A stretch of 64,000 bases of DNA, taken from positions 868,001-932,000 of the forward strand of contig JAKSGN010000043.1 in the NCBI GenBank assembly GCA_024180945.1. Reading direction: 5' to 3'. Each line of letters begins with the position of its first letter. Within the stretch, counting starts at the first letter, position 1. Source of the stretch: Macrophomina tecta. Taxonomy: Eukaryota; Ascomycota; Dothideomycetes; Botryosphaeriales; Botryosphaeriaceae. Shown here in pieces: positions 53,272-64,000 of this stretch. Made by a program: the position numbers and the translations under genes. Below the pieces are notes generated by a model. It was given only the letters and a program-made list of their open reading frames with translations, was not told the DNA's origin and made no database searches.

Positions 53272-54930
53272 TCAGGTTCCGTAGACGGTCACCTCATTGA
53301 GGCCAGCAGCCCAGTTCGCCTCGTTCCCATTGTGGATATTGATAACCTTCTCCACATTAAGGCGAATATACCTGTAGGTACCCCCAACACTGACCTTATT
53401 CGTCCGGAAGCCCACGGCGGTATTTTTAGTCTCATCCGCCAGCAATGTCCAGTTCTCCTGATCCATGCTGCCGGAGACATTATACTGCAAATACGTCTCC
53501 GAGCCGCCCGTCTGCCTGGGCGTAACATCGACCTGCGTGACGGCATGCGCGGCGCCCAAGTCGACCTGCCACCAAAACGGCACCGCCGACGGCGAGAACA
53601 GGTTGTCCGGCAGATCCTGGGTGCCGTCGTTGGCGGCGCCCGCCGTCTGCGCGCCCGAGCTCGCGCTCGCGGCCTTGCCGACGCTCAGGATGCGCCCGCC
53701 CTGCACGCCGACCACGACGCCCGCGCCGTCGTCGCTGTACCGCAGCGTCGGGTAGAAGCCGTACGACGCGATGCCGTCCGCGAGCGCGATCGGCAGCACG
53801 ACCTGCCGGTTGCTGGCTTCCGGGATCGCCCACTGCGCGGCCCAGCGGTTCGCGCGCATGACGAAGGTGGCGCCGATCTTGGAGATGCCGCCCGACTGCG
53901 CGCCGAAGGTGTTGGCGTTGCCGACGTTGCGCGAGGCGGTCCACGGCCCGTTGAGGGCCTGCGCCGAGATGTACTTCCCTTGCGAGGGGTACCAGCCGGC
54001 GGCGGTGCTGGTGAAGAGGTAGTAGTAGGCGCCGGAGCGGATGAGCGCGGGGGCTTCGCGGTGCTCGCCGCGCTGGAGGATGGCAACTTTGCTGGTGACG
54101 TTGGTCCAGGCGTCGTTGAGGGCGTAGAGGCCGAGGTTCGTGTTGGTGTTGATGGCGGTGATGATGTAGCCCGAGCCGTCGGTGTCGGCGAAGAAGCCCA
54201 GGTCGCGCGAGTCGTCGCCCTGGGGTCGGAAGGCGCCGCCGAACGTAAGGGTGGAGCCCGGGTCGCCGTAGATTACGGCGACTTGGCCGAGGGTGTAGTC
54301 GGCCGCGTTTTCGAAGTGGGCCCAGATCACGATTTGCTTCGTGGTGGGGTGCTGGTTCACGGCGATGGACTCCAGCTTGCAGAAGCCGTTGGCAATGGAG
54401 GCACAGACGGTTTCCCGGGTGATGACGGTCGTGTCACCGGTGAATGTGTATCCGTCGGTGGACGTCTGCATCTGGAAGTGGCTGAAGCCGTTGGAGTCGG
54501 TAACATAGTTGTATCTGTAGTAAGTGTTCCCCTTTACCAGGTCGCTTTTAATCCTGAGAGACGATGCCACTGTGTTGTCGTACGTATTGAGGTTCCCGGA
54601 CAAGGTCGAGCCAGGGGCGACTGTCACATCGTCCGAAGTGTCGACGGTCGTGCTGCCGTTGACGCCGCGGATCTGGTACGTCTGGCTGGCAGTAAGGCCA
54701 TAAATATCCCAGCTGTCTCCCGGTACAGTTGCCAGTACATCGTAGGACCCTGAACCGGAGCGGCGAAGCACTTCATAGGACGCGGCACCGTCGGCAAGCG
54801 CCCAATTGAGCTTGACGTTATCGGCCGCGTTCCCGCCGGCCAATTGGAAGAGTTGCGACGTGACACTGATTCGCGCAGCGGCGAAAAAGGGCAGCAGTGA
54901 AACCACTGCGAGGAGAGAGGAGGTAACCAT
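53272..54930 (-). CDS. Secreted GH43-like protein with F5/8C (discoidin) domain
   Basis: Single exon, 552 residues. The signal peptide is roughly residues 1-20 (MVTSSLLAVVSLLPFFAAAR). Residues 25-105 look like a fibronectin-III-type or related beta domain (KLNWALADGAASYEVLRRSG...TYQIRGVNG). About 110-400 has the blades of a five-bladed beta-propeller of the GH43 type: YYRYNYVTDSNGFSHFQMQTS, SRDLGFFADTDGSGYIITA, and REAPALIRSGAYYYLFTSTAAGWYP, with acidic residues where the family's catalytic Asp/Glu sit. About 405-552 is an F5/8 type C / CBM32-like module (PFWWQVDLGAAHAVTQVDVTP, YRYIRLNVEKV, NEANWAAGLNEVTVYG). Inferred to act on plant or fungal cell-wall galactose or arabinose polymers; exact specificity unknown. 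Confidence 0.82.
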   Translation of the reverse strand: MVTSSLLAVVSLLPFFAAARISVTSQLFQLAGGNAADNVKLNWALADGAASYEVLRRSGSGSYDVLATVPGDSWDIYGLTASQTYQIRGVNGSTTVDTSDDVTVAPGSTLSGNLNTYDNTVASSLRIKSDLVKGNTYYRYNYVTDSNGFSHFQMQTSTDGYTFTGDTTVITRETVCASIANGFCKLESIAVNQHPTTKQIVIWAHFENAADYTLGQVAVIYGDPGSTLTFGGAFRPQGDDSRDLGFFADTDGSGYIITAINTNTNLGLYALNDAWTNVTSKVAILQRGEHREAPALIRSGAYYYLFTSTAAGWYPSQGKYISAQALNGPWTASRNVGNANTFGAQSGGISKIGATFVMRANRWAAQWAIPEASNRQVVLPIALADGIASYGFYPTLRYSDDGAGVVVGVQGGRILSVGKAASASSGAQTAGAANDGTQDLPDNLFSPSAVPFWWQVDLGAAHAVTQVDVTPRQTGGSETYLQYNVSGSMDQENWTLLADETKNTAVGFRTNKVSVGGTYRYIRLNVEKVINIHNGNEANWAAGLNEVTVYGT

Positions 54931-55840
54931 AGCGATATGAGGAAGAGGAAACTGGGTGCGGAGGTCAGTCCTCTTTAAATTGACCGTAGGCTAATGTGGG
55001 CTGGGCTTAGGATTGTTCACAAGACTACGCGTGTCATTGGAAGCTTTGGGCAGCGGGACATGACTTGCGTCATTCCATGGCCAAAAAAGAACACTCGACG
55101 GGTCGTTGCGGCAAGCTTTCTCAGTTGCACCAATGTCATTCGTTCTTCAACTCGTATATACCCTGTATGCATTACCGGGTTCAGAACAAACCTGTCACAA
55201 AAAAAAGTCTCAATGATGAAGGCACATTGGAAAGGAGATCACACGGACTTTGCTCGTGTACAAACTTTTGGTCTAATTTTAATTCCGCAGGCCGTTGTAT
55301 CCGAGTTGGCAGTGAACTGCCGTCTTTCGCGACTATGCCCGCGTTGAACGTTTAGATACCCAGTATATAGTGTGAAGCTGCACTGTTGCTAAGAGGGCAA
55401 CACTTGGCGAAAAGCGGGTAGTCCCACTGCGGGCGGATCCTCGTGTCCCACCGGAGTTCTAAAAATAGCCGGCGACCAGGGTGGCTGTGGGGTTCTCTAT
55501 TGGAGAAGATATGCGCTCGTCGGGAAAGGGTTAGGAGATTGAGGATATAGGCAAAAGAGAAGAAGGGTAAAGTAGAGAGAAGGCGAAGGTACTGGAAGGG
55601 CTAGAGAAAGAAACTTCAAGGTGCTAGGGAATGTAAGCGAGGCGCTAAACGCGAAAGGGCAGCAACCTCATCAAGGAACGCCGATTGTCAACGCTTGGCT
55701 CATGCACGTCTCCGGTAATAAATTTCCAATTCGAGACGGCGGCTAACCATATCGTTGATGCCAACTGGAAATCATGTATCGAATCCGAGGATTAAAGATT
55801 ACGCATTACTAAGGATGACTTGGGAACCTCCAAGAGCGCC
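54931..55840. other. Intergenic, about 0.9 kb, no gene seen
   Basis: Promoter of the glycoside-hydrolase-like gene, then unique A/G-rich sequence with no long frames. Confidence 0.45.
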
Positions 55841-56321
55841 TCAGTTGCTGACAGGCTCGTTGCTGAGCTTGACACAGATGTCGCCAGCCTGGAGGTAGAA
55901 CATAGATGTTGGCACTGTTGCCACCGGCGGTGCAGACGGGCTTGAACTCGGCGTGGCCGGAGATGTCAGCGCTGGGTTCCAGCTCAGTTAGCCGTCAATG
56001 ATCTCACACTCGCTTTACCATGGAGTGTTTAACATGAAACACGTGTAAACTGCCAGTCTACTTGTGGATCCTCAGAAGGTAATTGCCGTTGGAGCCGTCA
56101 CGGAGCTCGGAGCGGTAGTTGGTGCTGCCGCAGGTGATCGAGGTGTCGGCGGCGAGGTCGGCCGCGGAGGTGGAGGAGCAGTCGACGTTGGCCGGCCGAG
56201 GCTTGAAAGCGGCGACCTCGAGGCCATTGTCGTCAGGGACAGTGAGGTTATTGACCTGCACGGTTTCCTCGAGGGCGAGGGCGGCGCCGATAGTGGCAGC
56301 GGTAAAAGCAAAAAAAAACAC
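55841..56321 (-). pseudogene. Broken small secreted protein gene
   Basis: The frame from 56321 begins VFFFAFTAATIGAALALEE: a signal-peptide-like start whose first codon is GTG, with a TAA two codons further upstream, so no ATG is available. The mature part (LEVAAFKPRPANVDCSSTSA...SITCGSTNYRSELRDGSNGN) has two Cys. An intron with donor at 56061 and acceptor at 55972 joins RIH to NADISGHAEFKPVCTAGGNS in phase. Near 55900 the frame must then slip by one base to continue as FYLQAGDICVKLSNEPVSN, ending at TGA 55841-55843, with two further Cys. The protein would be about 135 residues. Start loss plus frameshift point to a recently lost effector-like gene. A sequencing error in the T8-9 run at the start and near 55900 is possible. 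Confidence 0.6.
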
Positions 56322-57559
56322 GGTTTAATAAATACGTGGGGAATTCCATGAACGAGTGTTTTGGTTCATTGCTGGAGTGTGCTTTTGCGCCAACGGGGAA
56401 AGACTCGTGAGCTGGACAATTATATAGCTTTCAAGAATCCTCCGTAGGGCTCTCTGCAACAATGCTTAGGTAGAGCTTCGCCGGCGCTCCTCCTGGCCGG
56501 TATCGCGTCTGTGAAAACCATTGTCGCATCGTCACCCTTTCTTCAGCATGAGAGTGGTGTGTGCCGCAGCTCCAAAGAGGAAGATATGCGCGGTCATATA
56601 GGTACCGGTGTGGAGATAGCCCGTAATACGATGGTTGATTGGTCTCGAATCACTGTTGAAGAGCTTGACCAGCTTGTACTAGGTGATCGGCATAGGTTTC
56701 CCAGCATTAACTGCCATGGATATGAGATAAGAGGTGATCAGAAGGTCGTTTCATAGGGCTGACGGGTCTGAACACCCATAACCAGAGAACGGGTGGAGAA
56801 GCTGGGGTGGCGGTGGTATGGTACTTGTTCGGAGGTGTCTGTCAGGAACGCACCTCAAGACTACGTCTGATGTCCCAACGTAGCTTCTTCAGACATGCCT
56901 GAAATGCGGATAGGCTCCGCAGTCTCCAATTGCCCCGATCTTCCTACTCGCGCATCCATACAGAATAGCTCTGGCTTGTTCAGATGTTCGTCACATTTCT
57001 CAACATATTCACTGCCAAGCCACTGTAAGAGACCACCAGTATCCAAGATTGGGGAAGTATTACTTTTATGGCTTGAATGCTCACTTAATTTATTCCCAAG
57101 GGAACTTGTTGCGCTGAATTTGCCTGTTTTGTCACTGCTGTTGGTCATTGCTCAAGATCCGCTGTTCTATAGCTGGTCCGGACTTAACATCACAGCTTTG
57201 GAACCCGGATTTTGCCGACCGTTCACCTAGCGGAACTTTGCGAGTTTCGATACAATGTAAAATGGCCAGCCGGCTTGGACGGCATTTCTATTCCTACAGA
57301 AACTGTAGGCTTCTCGACATCAATCGGTTTCTATCTCCACAGAATGAGTAATGGAAGAAATCGAGAGGCAAAAGTAGCATCAGCGGAGGCCTAAATCATA
57401 CTATATTTATGCCAACAATGACTAAAACGCAGTGGTATCCAAACAGGGAACAAGTCGACACCCGTGCTATGCATGCAACGGACAAACACCCCAGGCTATG
57501 CAACAATGCCGCCAAAACAGACAAATTTCCAAAAGCAATCAAGTAACAGCCCTCGAAGA
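56322..57559. other. Intergenic, 1.2 kb, no gene seen
   Basis: Promoter of the broken secreted-protein gene and 3' flank of the P450. Overlapping frames around 56860-57230 on both strands lack any family. Confidence 0.4.
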
Positions 57560-59217
57560 TTATAGCTGGATCTCCGGAGTCCTCGTCTTAATCATGATTT
57601 CCGCAGAAGGGTCTGGAATATGCTCTGACTCAATGACGCTCTGTGGCTGCTTATTCTGAAACCTCCACTCGTAGTTGAGAAGGAGATGAATGATCGCAAT
57701 CTTGATCTGGTTGGTTGCAAAGAATCGGCCGGGGCAAGCTTGCCTGCCGTAGCCGAAGCCCATGTGGTCCGCCGAGGTGCTGATGAACTGCCACCGGCTA
57801 CCGTTCCCGGGTTGTTGGCGGAGTTTGTAGAAGCGATCACCCACGAAATGTTCCGCATCCGGGCCCCAGCGGTCGGTTGACCTCATTGCGAGGGTTGGAA
57901 TGCCGAGACAAGCACCCTGCGGAAGATGTGTGCCATCAGAGAGCGTTATCCCGCCCTGCTGTTCAACGCGGCGGTTCATGGAGACTGTCCCGCTCGTGTC
58001 AGCATCAGCGAACCCGGTGAAACAGCAAAACACGAAGTGCACTTACGAGCTCCAACCGTATGCAGCCTCTGGCTCTCCTTCATGCAGCTGTCGAGCAGTC
58101 TCATTTTGTACAGCGTATTCTTCTGCCAGCCGCCATCCTCCCTCAGCACCGCCACGATCTCCGCACGCACCCTGTCGGCGTACTCCGGGCTATCAGCAAG
58201 GTCGTACAAGAGCTGCATCAGCGTGACACTGGTCGTATGGATTGCCGCCACGCTCAGCATCATCTGGCTCTGCACGATACTGTATTCGCGGTCGCCGGCG
58301 ACGTCGTCGAACCAGTCGATGGCATCCGAGCTCTGCAGCGGCGCGCCCGCCACCTCGGCCTCGAACCGCGCCCGGCGCCTCTCCGCGACCTCGGCCTCGA
58401 TGATGCGGCGCGCGGTCTTGACTTCTTCGCGAACGACCTTCATTTCGGGCAGAAAGTGGTGCGCGACGCGGCGCAGCAGCGGCGGCCACATGCGCAGCGC
58501 GCGCACGGCGAAGAAGGAGTCGATGGTGTACTTGATCGAGACGTCCAGCCACTCCTCGTTGCGGCACAGAGACTCGCCCAGGAAGACGCGGCCGGACAGC
58601 CGAGCAGTGAGTTGCGGGGCCACAGGGAAGAACTGGATGGGCGTCCATTCCTTAGTTGCGGGCAAAAGTTTGCTCATTGCGAGCTTCATCTCAGACGACA
58701 GGACGGGCGTCATGCCATCGAGGGCCAGAGTAAGGTTCTTGCGGACGACTTCTTGAAGGATGTCGTTGCCGGTGCCGATGGGATTGAAGATCTCAAGGCC
58801 AGGGTAGGACGGGAAGAAGTTGTGGTCGATGACGCCGGTGAAGGAGAGGCGGTTATCATTACGGATTTCCTCAGCGAAGGAAGGGGGCAGGATGATAACT
58901 GGGCCGTTTGCGCCGTTGACTTGAAAGGTTTTACCCTTGAACTGCTGCTTGTCAGTTCGTCGTCGTCGGGGAGGTTTCGTTTCTGCATGACTTACTTCGG
59001 CAATCCCTTGCTTTAAGACTTGGTTCGCATACCGCACAAACCTCTCCTTCGTCTTCATGTTCAAAAAGTCCCTCGGGACTTTCTCGACAATGGGTATGTT
59101 AGGGTATGGTCTGTCTTCATATATGAAGGAATAGATAAGTGCGGCGAAGAGAAAGAGGACCGCAAGGGCGACCCATGCGGCCCAGCTAAGCTTAGCTGCT
59201 AGTGCGTAGAAGATCAT
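57560..59217 (-). CDS. Cytochrome P450 monooxygenase (second copy)
   Basis: Predicted 514 residues in three exons: 59217-58996, 58944-58047 and 57984-57560. Introns are GT-AG (51 and 62 bp) with phases 0 and 1 agreeing. The ATG at 59217 (MIFYALAAKLSWAAWVALAV) puts a membrane anchor at the N-terminus; an in-frame ATG 15 codons earlier is less likely. Motifs in order: KGKTFQVNGANGPVIILPP (N-terminal sheet), I-helix LSVAAIHTTSVTL, ExxR in MKESQRL, MNRRVEQQGGITLSDGTHLPQG, DRFYKLR, and the heme loop FGYGRQACPGRFFA with the Cys ligand. The AAIHTTS I-helix and GRQACPGRF loop are shared with fungal diterpene/gibberellin-type P450s. No terpene or polyketide synthase is in view, so the pathway is unknown. 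Confidence 0.87.
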
Positions 59218-60886
59218 GCTGGATTGTGTTCTGACAGGTGGTGATAGTGATGTTGGTTTCAACGCTGGCCGCGCCGCTCTGTTTTATACAGGGTGTCTAT
59301 CTGCAACACAAATGGACGCCAGTCAGACTTGCTGAGGCTCTTCCCGAGCTAGGAACAGGCAACATGTTGGATTTCGCCCTCCGATGGCGGACATGTGGTG
59401 CTGCGCCCTGCCCAGACTCACGATGTCCGGGTCGTATGTTGGTGCGCCACATCGCATGTATTGGCATCACGCCCCAATGGACGTGGGTCAAAATAGCGGC
59501 CTGATGCCCTTCCGCGAAATGGCAGCTGGCAACAGAACTGTAAGGCATTGCTCCTGCCCATGCCCATATTGTCTCCATGTGAATAGTGGGTGCTGATATT
59601 CGTCGGTGAACCTCTCAAACGACTTTCCGACATGGCAGCGAGATGGCCAAAGTTCAGGCCCACATCATCCCGAAGAGGCAAGATTAATAACATGCGCCAC
59701 AACTTGAGGATTCTGAAGGATCAGACAGCAGACCAAAATAAATCTCCCGGCGCCTATAGTGTTGGCTATGTGTGGCGGTGGTGTGGCTGATAGCCAATCA
59801 GAGACGTCGATGTGGATACACCAGCATAAAATGGCCCCCATCCTTCGCCAATCACCCGGGCCTGTTTCGTCCGTATTTACTGCAATTAGGTCGCTTCACT
59901 CCCGCAGGATTATCTCAGCTGGTGCAGTCTTCAAGTCAGCCTTGCGAAGCGAGGAATGACGTCATGGCTGCACGTCAAGTGTCCCGAAATCTGACGGGCC
60001 CTTTTTCCCGATTAGGAAAGCCAACGCCGCCACCTGGCTTTCGATCTCACTCCAGCCACCGTTTGTGGTCACACCATACAGTCATACCAGGACACCGCAG
60101 ACGAGGCCAGCGTGCAGTTCATTCACATCCCTGATACCCGGCCAAGTGCGGCGGAGTTTAACCCGGGATTGTTGAAGTTGGCTGTGAGTCAGCCGAGCGG
60201 TTCCCTTTTTCAGTCCCCGAAGTCTAAATTCCTCACGGCTGGCCCCGAGCCCTGCCAAGACTCTCAGAATGGCTCATATCCCTGCACAGCCGCTCCTACA
60301 GAGCATGTTACTTACATATATACTTCGGGAATGAACCGGAGCCCGCCAAATTATTTCTGCCTCATCCTCAGCGCTATTCCCGTCTCAAGGCGTAAGTGGG
60401 CCATTAACACATCTCTTTCTTGTTCACGCACCTTTCCGTCTCAGCGGACCTCCGAGACTGTCTTGAAAGACCGTTTTCAGTGGTGGCATTGCCCCGATCG
60501 ATCCGGAACACTCCGTGCATGTGGAGTCATGAGACCAAGATGCGAACCTATGTCATGAGGCATGTTGCCTTTCTTTTCAAACTACTCTTCAGAATTGGTT
60601 GGCGCTGGGTGCGCTGCACTTCTGGCTTCTGAGAAGGTTTAATTTGGGTCTAGCAAGGTATGTGCTTCGCTTGCGTGACGGGGGGCAGCCTCAGTCAAAG
60701 CAAGCCCGGGAAACGACCAACGGAAGAGCAGATCATGGCTGATAAGCCATTATTATTATTTTAAGTTTCTTTCTGTCCCTATTGGAGAAAGATGGAATCA
60801 ACGCCTTGCGCCATTCTACCCAGTCCTGTAGCGGTTATAAAACGCCTGTACGCCATGCTCCTTTCCTAAATCCAGAATTACATTTT
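59218..60886. other. Intergenic, 1.67 kb, no gene seen
   Basis: P450 promoter and antiporter 3' flank (both minus strand). The plus-strand frame at 60112-60558 has no family and is not accepted. Confidence 0.4.
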
Positions 60887-62826
60887 TTAGACCATCTCTC
60901 GCACCTCTTGTTTGACGTCTGATAGATCGAGACTTCGCTTGTCGTCGTCAAACGACGCCGTACGCTCCGAACCTCCCCAAGAGAAATTTCTGACTTTCTT
61001 CTCCTCAACGATCACACTCTCCTCTCGGCGCTCGAATACCTTACTGTCACGAGGGAACGGAGCAGTGCTCGGGAATGGAAGGATCTCTATAGCGCATTCC
61101 TGAACCGGCGGCACATTCATGCGCTTGTAGGCGAATGCGAGGAGAGGAACAGACAGGCCATGGAAAACGATGGAAAAAAGTACGAGCCAGTACACAGCTG
61201 GGTGATGTCAGTGGCTGGTGCTTCGGATGGCAACGGATGGAGGCACTTACTGGGCGTCAGCGCAGCAATAAGGTGGGTCTCTTCCGCGTCGCCGTCGCCT
61301 AGTTTAGGGAAAAGTGTGCGCGTGTGCTCTGCAAAAAATATCGCGCCAATACCTGCGTGAACTGGTCAATTGAGGTTTTGGGGTTGTCCCACTGGCGCAG
61401 CACTTACCGATGGGGCCGAAATGGCCCAGAACGAGTGCTTCCCGGGCGTTTGTGCACACCTTGGGCAATAGTTTGTACGAGAGCATGGCCGCAGGTATCC
61501 TGCGAAACGCCAGGACTGCGAAGCCGAGGGCGAAAAGCCGGGGAAACGTGATCCCCGTCACCTCCGGAGCATTGAATTCATTCCATGGCATGACCGAGCC
61601 GACGTAGATGAAGGCGCCATAGTTGAGGAGAGAACAGATGGTCGGATTGACCCAGTCACGTCTGTTGTTGCACTCTTCTTGGTAGATGCCGTTCCAGTTG
61701 AGGGCGTTGCCTGCGGCGAAACAAGCAAGGAGGTCTTCGGTATTAATAGCACCAGCTGTGCCCAGGGTGAAAAGCTGGGATTGGTCAGAACGGAGTGAAT
61801 GGCGCGCGGGTCGGAGCACTTACACCAATGGCTGTGGGGAACAGGAGGAAGTTCTCAGAATCAATCCACCTTCTGTGCACGGTAAGCAAGGATCATTACG
61901 ATTAAGACGCGTGCTGTACCTCTTGATGGCGAACTTCAGTGCCAGGCTGCTCGCATATCCAACGACGGCGCCGTACACAATACTTAAGAGCACAGTGTAG
62001 AGCCACGTCTCGAGAAACCACATCTTGAGCGCTACGCCAACCCCGCCACCTATCCTTCCGACATCCTCTGCACGTGCTACAAGCGCTCCTTCTTTGTTTG
62101 TATTTGCTTCGCCGCTTCCGGGGGTGGCTGCGTGGCGGATGAGAAAGGTTGCCAACATAAGAGATGGAAAGGAAAAACTATCGTTCGCGCCAGACTCGGA
62201 AGACATGATATCTCGGAGGTGAATTGGTACATATTTCTCCGCGAAAGGCCCTTTTGCGATGGCTTGAGAGAGGACAGGGTCGGTGCAGGCTACACATGAT
62301 CCGAGGACTAAGGCAGCCAGCTTCGTAACAATCAGCACTGCGTATCAGCTACAGGCTCCAGATGTGGAAACTCACCCACGAAAGGTTTGGAATTATCATG
62401 TAGAAGCAAACGGAAGTTGTCAGCCACATGGTCGTCATGACTGGCAGCATGCCGATCAGTTTCTCCTTCCATCTAACGAGCTGGTACTTGGCCGGAAGCT
62501 GGAATCCCACGATCGCAAGCTGGATTCCAATGACAACTCTGCAAACGCCCTGAGTTTTGTCAACATCGTATGAACCGTTGAGGAAGAAGGCAGAAACTCA
62601 CCAGTGTGATTTCATGTTGTTGATCAGGTTCTGCAGCTTCCCATCTGGCTGAATCTATGAATTTGGCTCCTATGGGGCCAAACAGAATCCCGACCAGTGT
62701 TGCAGGAAGTGCTTCTCCCAAATACCATGAATGCTTGATTTTGGATGAGATGATGCCGAACAGTATTAAAAACGCTCCAACAACGGCAAGAACAATGTTA
62801 AACTCGCTAAGATCGAGAACGGGCAT
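60887..62826 (-). CDS. Na+/H+ (alkali cation/proton) antiporter, apparent frameshift
   Basis: About 549 residues over seven exons: 62826-62602, 62549-62376, 62337-61920, 61872-61824, 61774-61408, 61352-61251 and 61197-60887. The protein has about 12 hydrophobic segments. The ACTDPVLSQAI block and HLRDIMSSESGANDSFSFP (with the ND pair of the ion path) are those of CPA1/NHA1-type antiporters; ALVLGHFGPIG and a hydrophilic C-terminal tail (REESVIVEEKKVRNFSW) follow. Such proteins exchange Na+ or K+ for H+ at the plasma membrane. All junctions agree in phase except exon 2 to exon 3: exon 2 ends TGG|GTGAGT in phase 0, but exon 3 needs one extra base to read VLIVTKL. A fourth G in the GGG run would fix it, so either an assembly error or a real mutation is present. 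Confidence 0.8.
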
Positions 62827-63600
62827 GGTGCCGCGAAAGAGAGGGGCAATGTCAAGGAGTGGAAGGGTTGAAGTGGGAAATGAAGAAGCTAAACAGGAAA
62901 AGAAATAGAACTCGGCCTGCGAGGATAGAGAAACACGAGGATTAAGATGGGCGCCAAGTGGAAGAAAACTGCAAAGGAGCGTCAAAGCACAGGAGAATTA
63001 CGAAGGAGCGTCTTAGCAGGAAATTTCACTGCATACAAAGTACCACGAGCGCGCAAGTAGAGATATGTCTGCCAACGAGCAGCCACTTGTCAGGTCTGCT
63101 CGAGGTCTGACAAACCTTCCAGCACTCACTGGCCGGAAACGTCCAATAGCACCCAAACTAAGGCCACATTAGTGTGCCAAAATCAGGTCATACCCCTTCA
63201 AGCGCCGGATCGCCATTCCCCTGGATTCGGAAACGTGCCCTGCCGAGGCGGTGCATCAAAAGTCGCCAAATACGCTATCAAAGTAAAACGTGATTGGCAG
63301 AGTATTACGCACAGAACTACTTTATGTGGGTCCGCAACGCAAAGCGAGTATCCACAACGAGGTTTAAGCTTTCAAGCTTTAGCCAAGCCTTTGATTGACT
63401 ACCGCACTGTTTTGGCGCTTCGCCTTGGGTTCCTTTTCTATGGGTGTCAACACCTGTTGCTGACTGCAACCGTCATCTCCCTTTTCTCTTGGCGAAGCGT
63501 GTGGAAGGTATATCTCCAGGGCGGCTTAAGGCGGATAAGTATGTTGACTCTTTTGCTTCGAAAGGAGAGCAGCCGTCGCAAAAGGAAAAAGCTCAGGCCA
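62827..63600. other. Intergenic, no gene seen
   Basis: Antiporter promoter and unique sequence up to the right-edge frame. Confidence 0.4.
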
Positions 63601-63607
63601 GATATGC

Positions 63608-63985
63608 TCAGCCTCCTTGCCGGCAATACGGCGACCCGCTCACGACGCATTCAGTAGGCCGCCTCTCATCGGCCCGTAATACCGCAGGAAAAAGCGATCT
63701 TCGCGATTCTTGGCGTGGTGTTGCAACTTCCAACCCCACCTGAGGCTTAGTGTGAAACAGAATTCTCGTAGTAGATCCAGACAGTACGGTAACGTCGTTT
63801 GACACTGCGCCACGTACTCCAGACAAGCCAAAAATCTCTTGACCCTTCACATCTCTGTCCACCACCAGCTGTGCACACGCCGCGGCCGCGTCTCTCACAA
63901 ATTCTAACACACCCCGGGGTTTGCGGGAGAGCGGAGGCTCTGACCTTGCCCTCGTTTCCGGATTGTCCGTCAGTGCGTCACTCCT
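63608..63985 (-). other. Possible 3' exon of a gene entering from the right
   Basis: An open minus-strand frame reads from just after an in-frame TGA near 63988 to a stop at 63608. Its first 80 residues look protein-like (EFVRDAAAACAQLVVDRDVK, GQEIFGLSGVRGAVSNDVTV, LSGSTTRILF), with the feel of a C-terminal beta-domain of a large enzyme. The last 45 residues do not. I cannot name the family, and the 5' part lies outside the window. Confidence 0.3.
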
Positions 63986-64000
63986 TGATCACCCGTCACA

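Noticed and set aside
53158..54753. 531-codon open frame on the plus strand
   Set aside because: Antisense of the GH43-like gene with Arg/Val/Gly bias; the minus-strand frame has signal peptide and domains.
1..64000. Transposon ends, long terminal repeats, CRISPR arrays or rRNA
   Set aside because: None seen: no direct or inverted terminal repeats with transposase/integrase frames, no regularly spaced repeats, no rRNA-like blocks.

Overview
The window is nuclear DNA of a filamentous ascomycete (Pezizomycotina). The evidence is genes broken by short introns of about 36-80 bp with GT-AG ends and CTRAY-like branch sites, together with families typical of this group: HET-domain remnants, two cytochromes P450, a DHA2-type MFS pump, a Zn2Cys6 regulator, a fungal Frizzled-like receptor, a deuterolysin and PMP3. 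I cannot place it to genus. Exon borders below were derived by hand from splice signals and reading frame and agree in phase except where noted.

Left part (1-20.4 kb) is mostly housekeeping. It holds the 3' end of an unrecognised gene (to 199), a Frizzled/Smoothened-like receptor (1495-3156, minus), a HET remnant (about 4.2-4.8 kb), a 4E-T-like protein with a clear N-terminal eIF4E-binding motif (6653-9370, minus), ribosome-biogenesis factor URB1 (10201-13804, minus), a doubtful gene near 14.3-14.9 kb, PMP3 with a long tail (15322-15878, minus), an SSP120/nucleobindin-like EF-hand protein (17405-18431, minus) and an MFS transporter (18763-20416, minus).

Middle part (20.4-33.3 kb) is gene-poor: a low-complexity Arg/Ser-Gly protein (23695-24579), a small ABM-fold protein (28195-28659), a His-rich/Cys-rich protein ending in a CaaX box (29832-30528) and a second broken HET gene (about 31.6-32.95 kb).

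Right part (33.6-64 kb) is accessory in character. An old-yellow-enzyme reductase, a P450 and a divergent transcription factor carrying both C2H2 and Zn2Cys6 fingers (33681-41795) look like a small metabolic cluster. Next come a secreted deuterolysin with a repetitive tail (43556-45121, minus) and, divergent from it, a protein resembling a deuterolysin propeptide without its protease (46691-47308, plus). Further on are a decayed aspartic-protease-like gene (51.2-52.7 kb), a GH43-like plus F5/8C secreted protein (53272-54930, minus), a broken small secreted protein gene (55841-56321), a second P450 (57560-59217, minus) and a Na+/H+ antiporter with an apparent one-base frameshift (60887-62826, minus).

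The most interesting points are the protease/stand-alone-propeptide pair, the reductase-P450-dual-finger regulator group, the His/Cys-rich CaaX protein, and four decayed genes, three of them with nonsense codons of the TGG-to-TGA or CAA-to-TAA type that RIP would leave.
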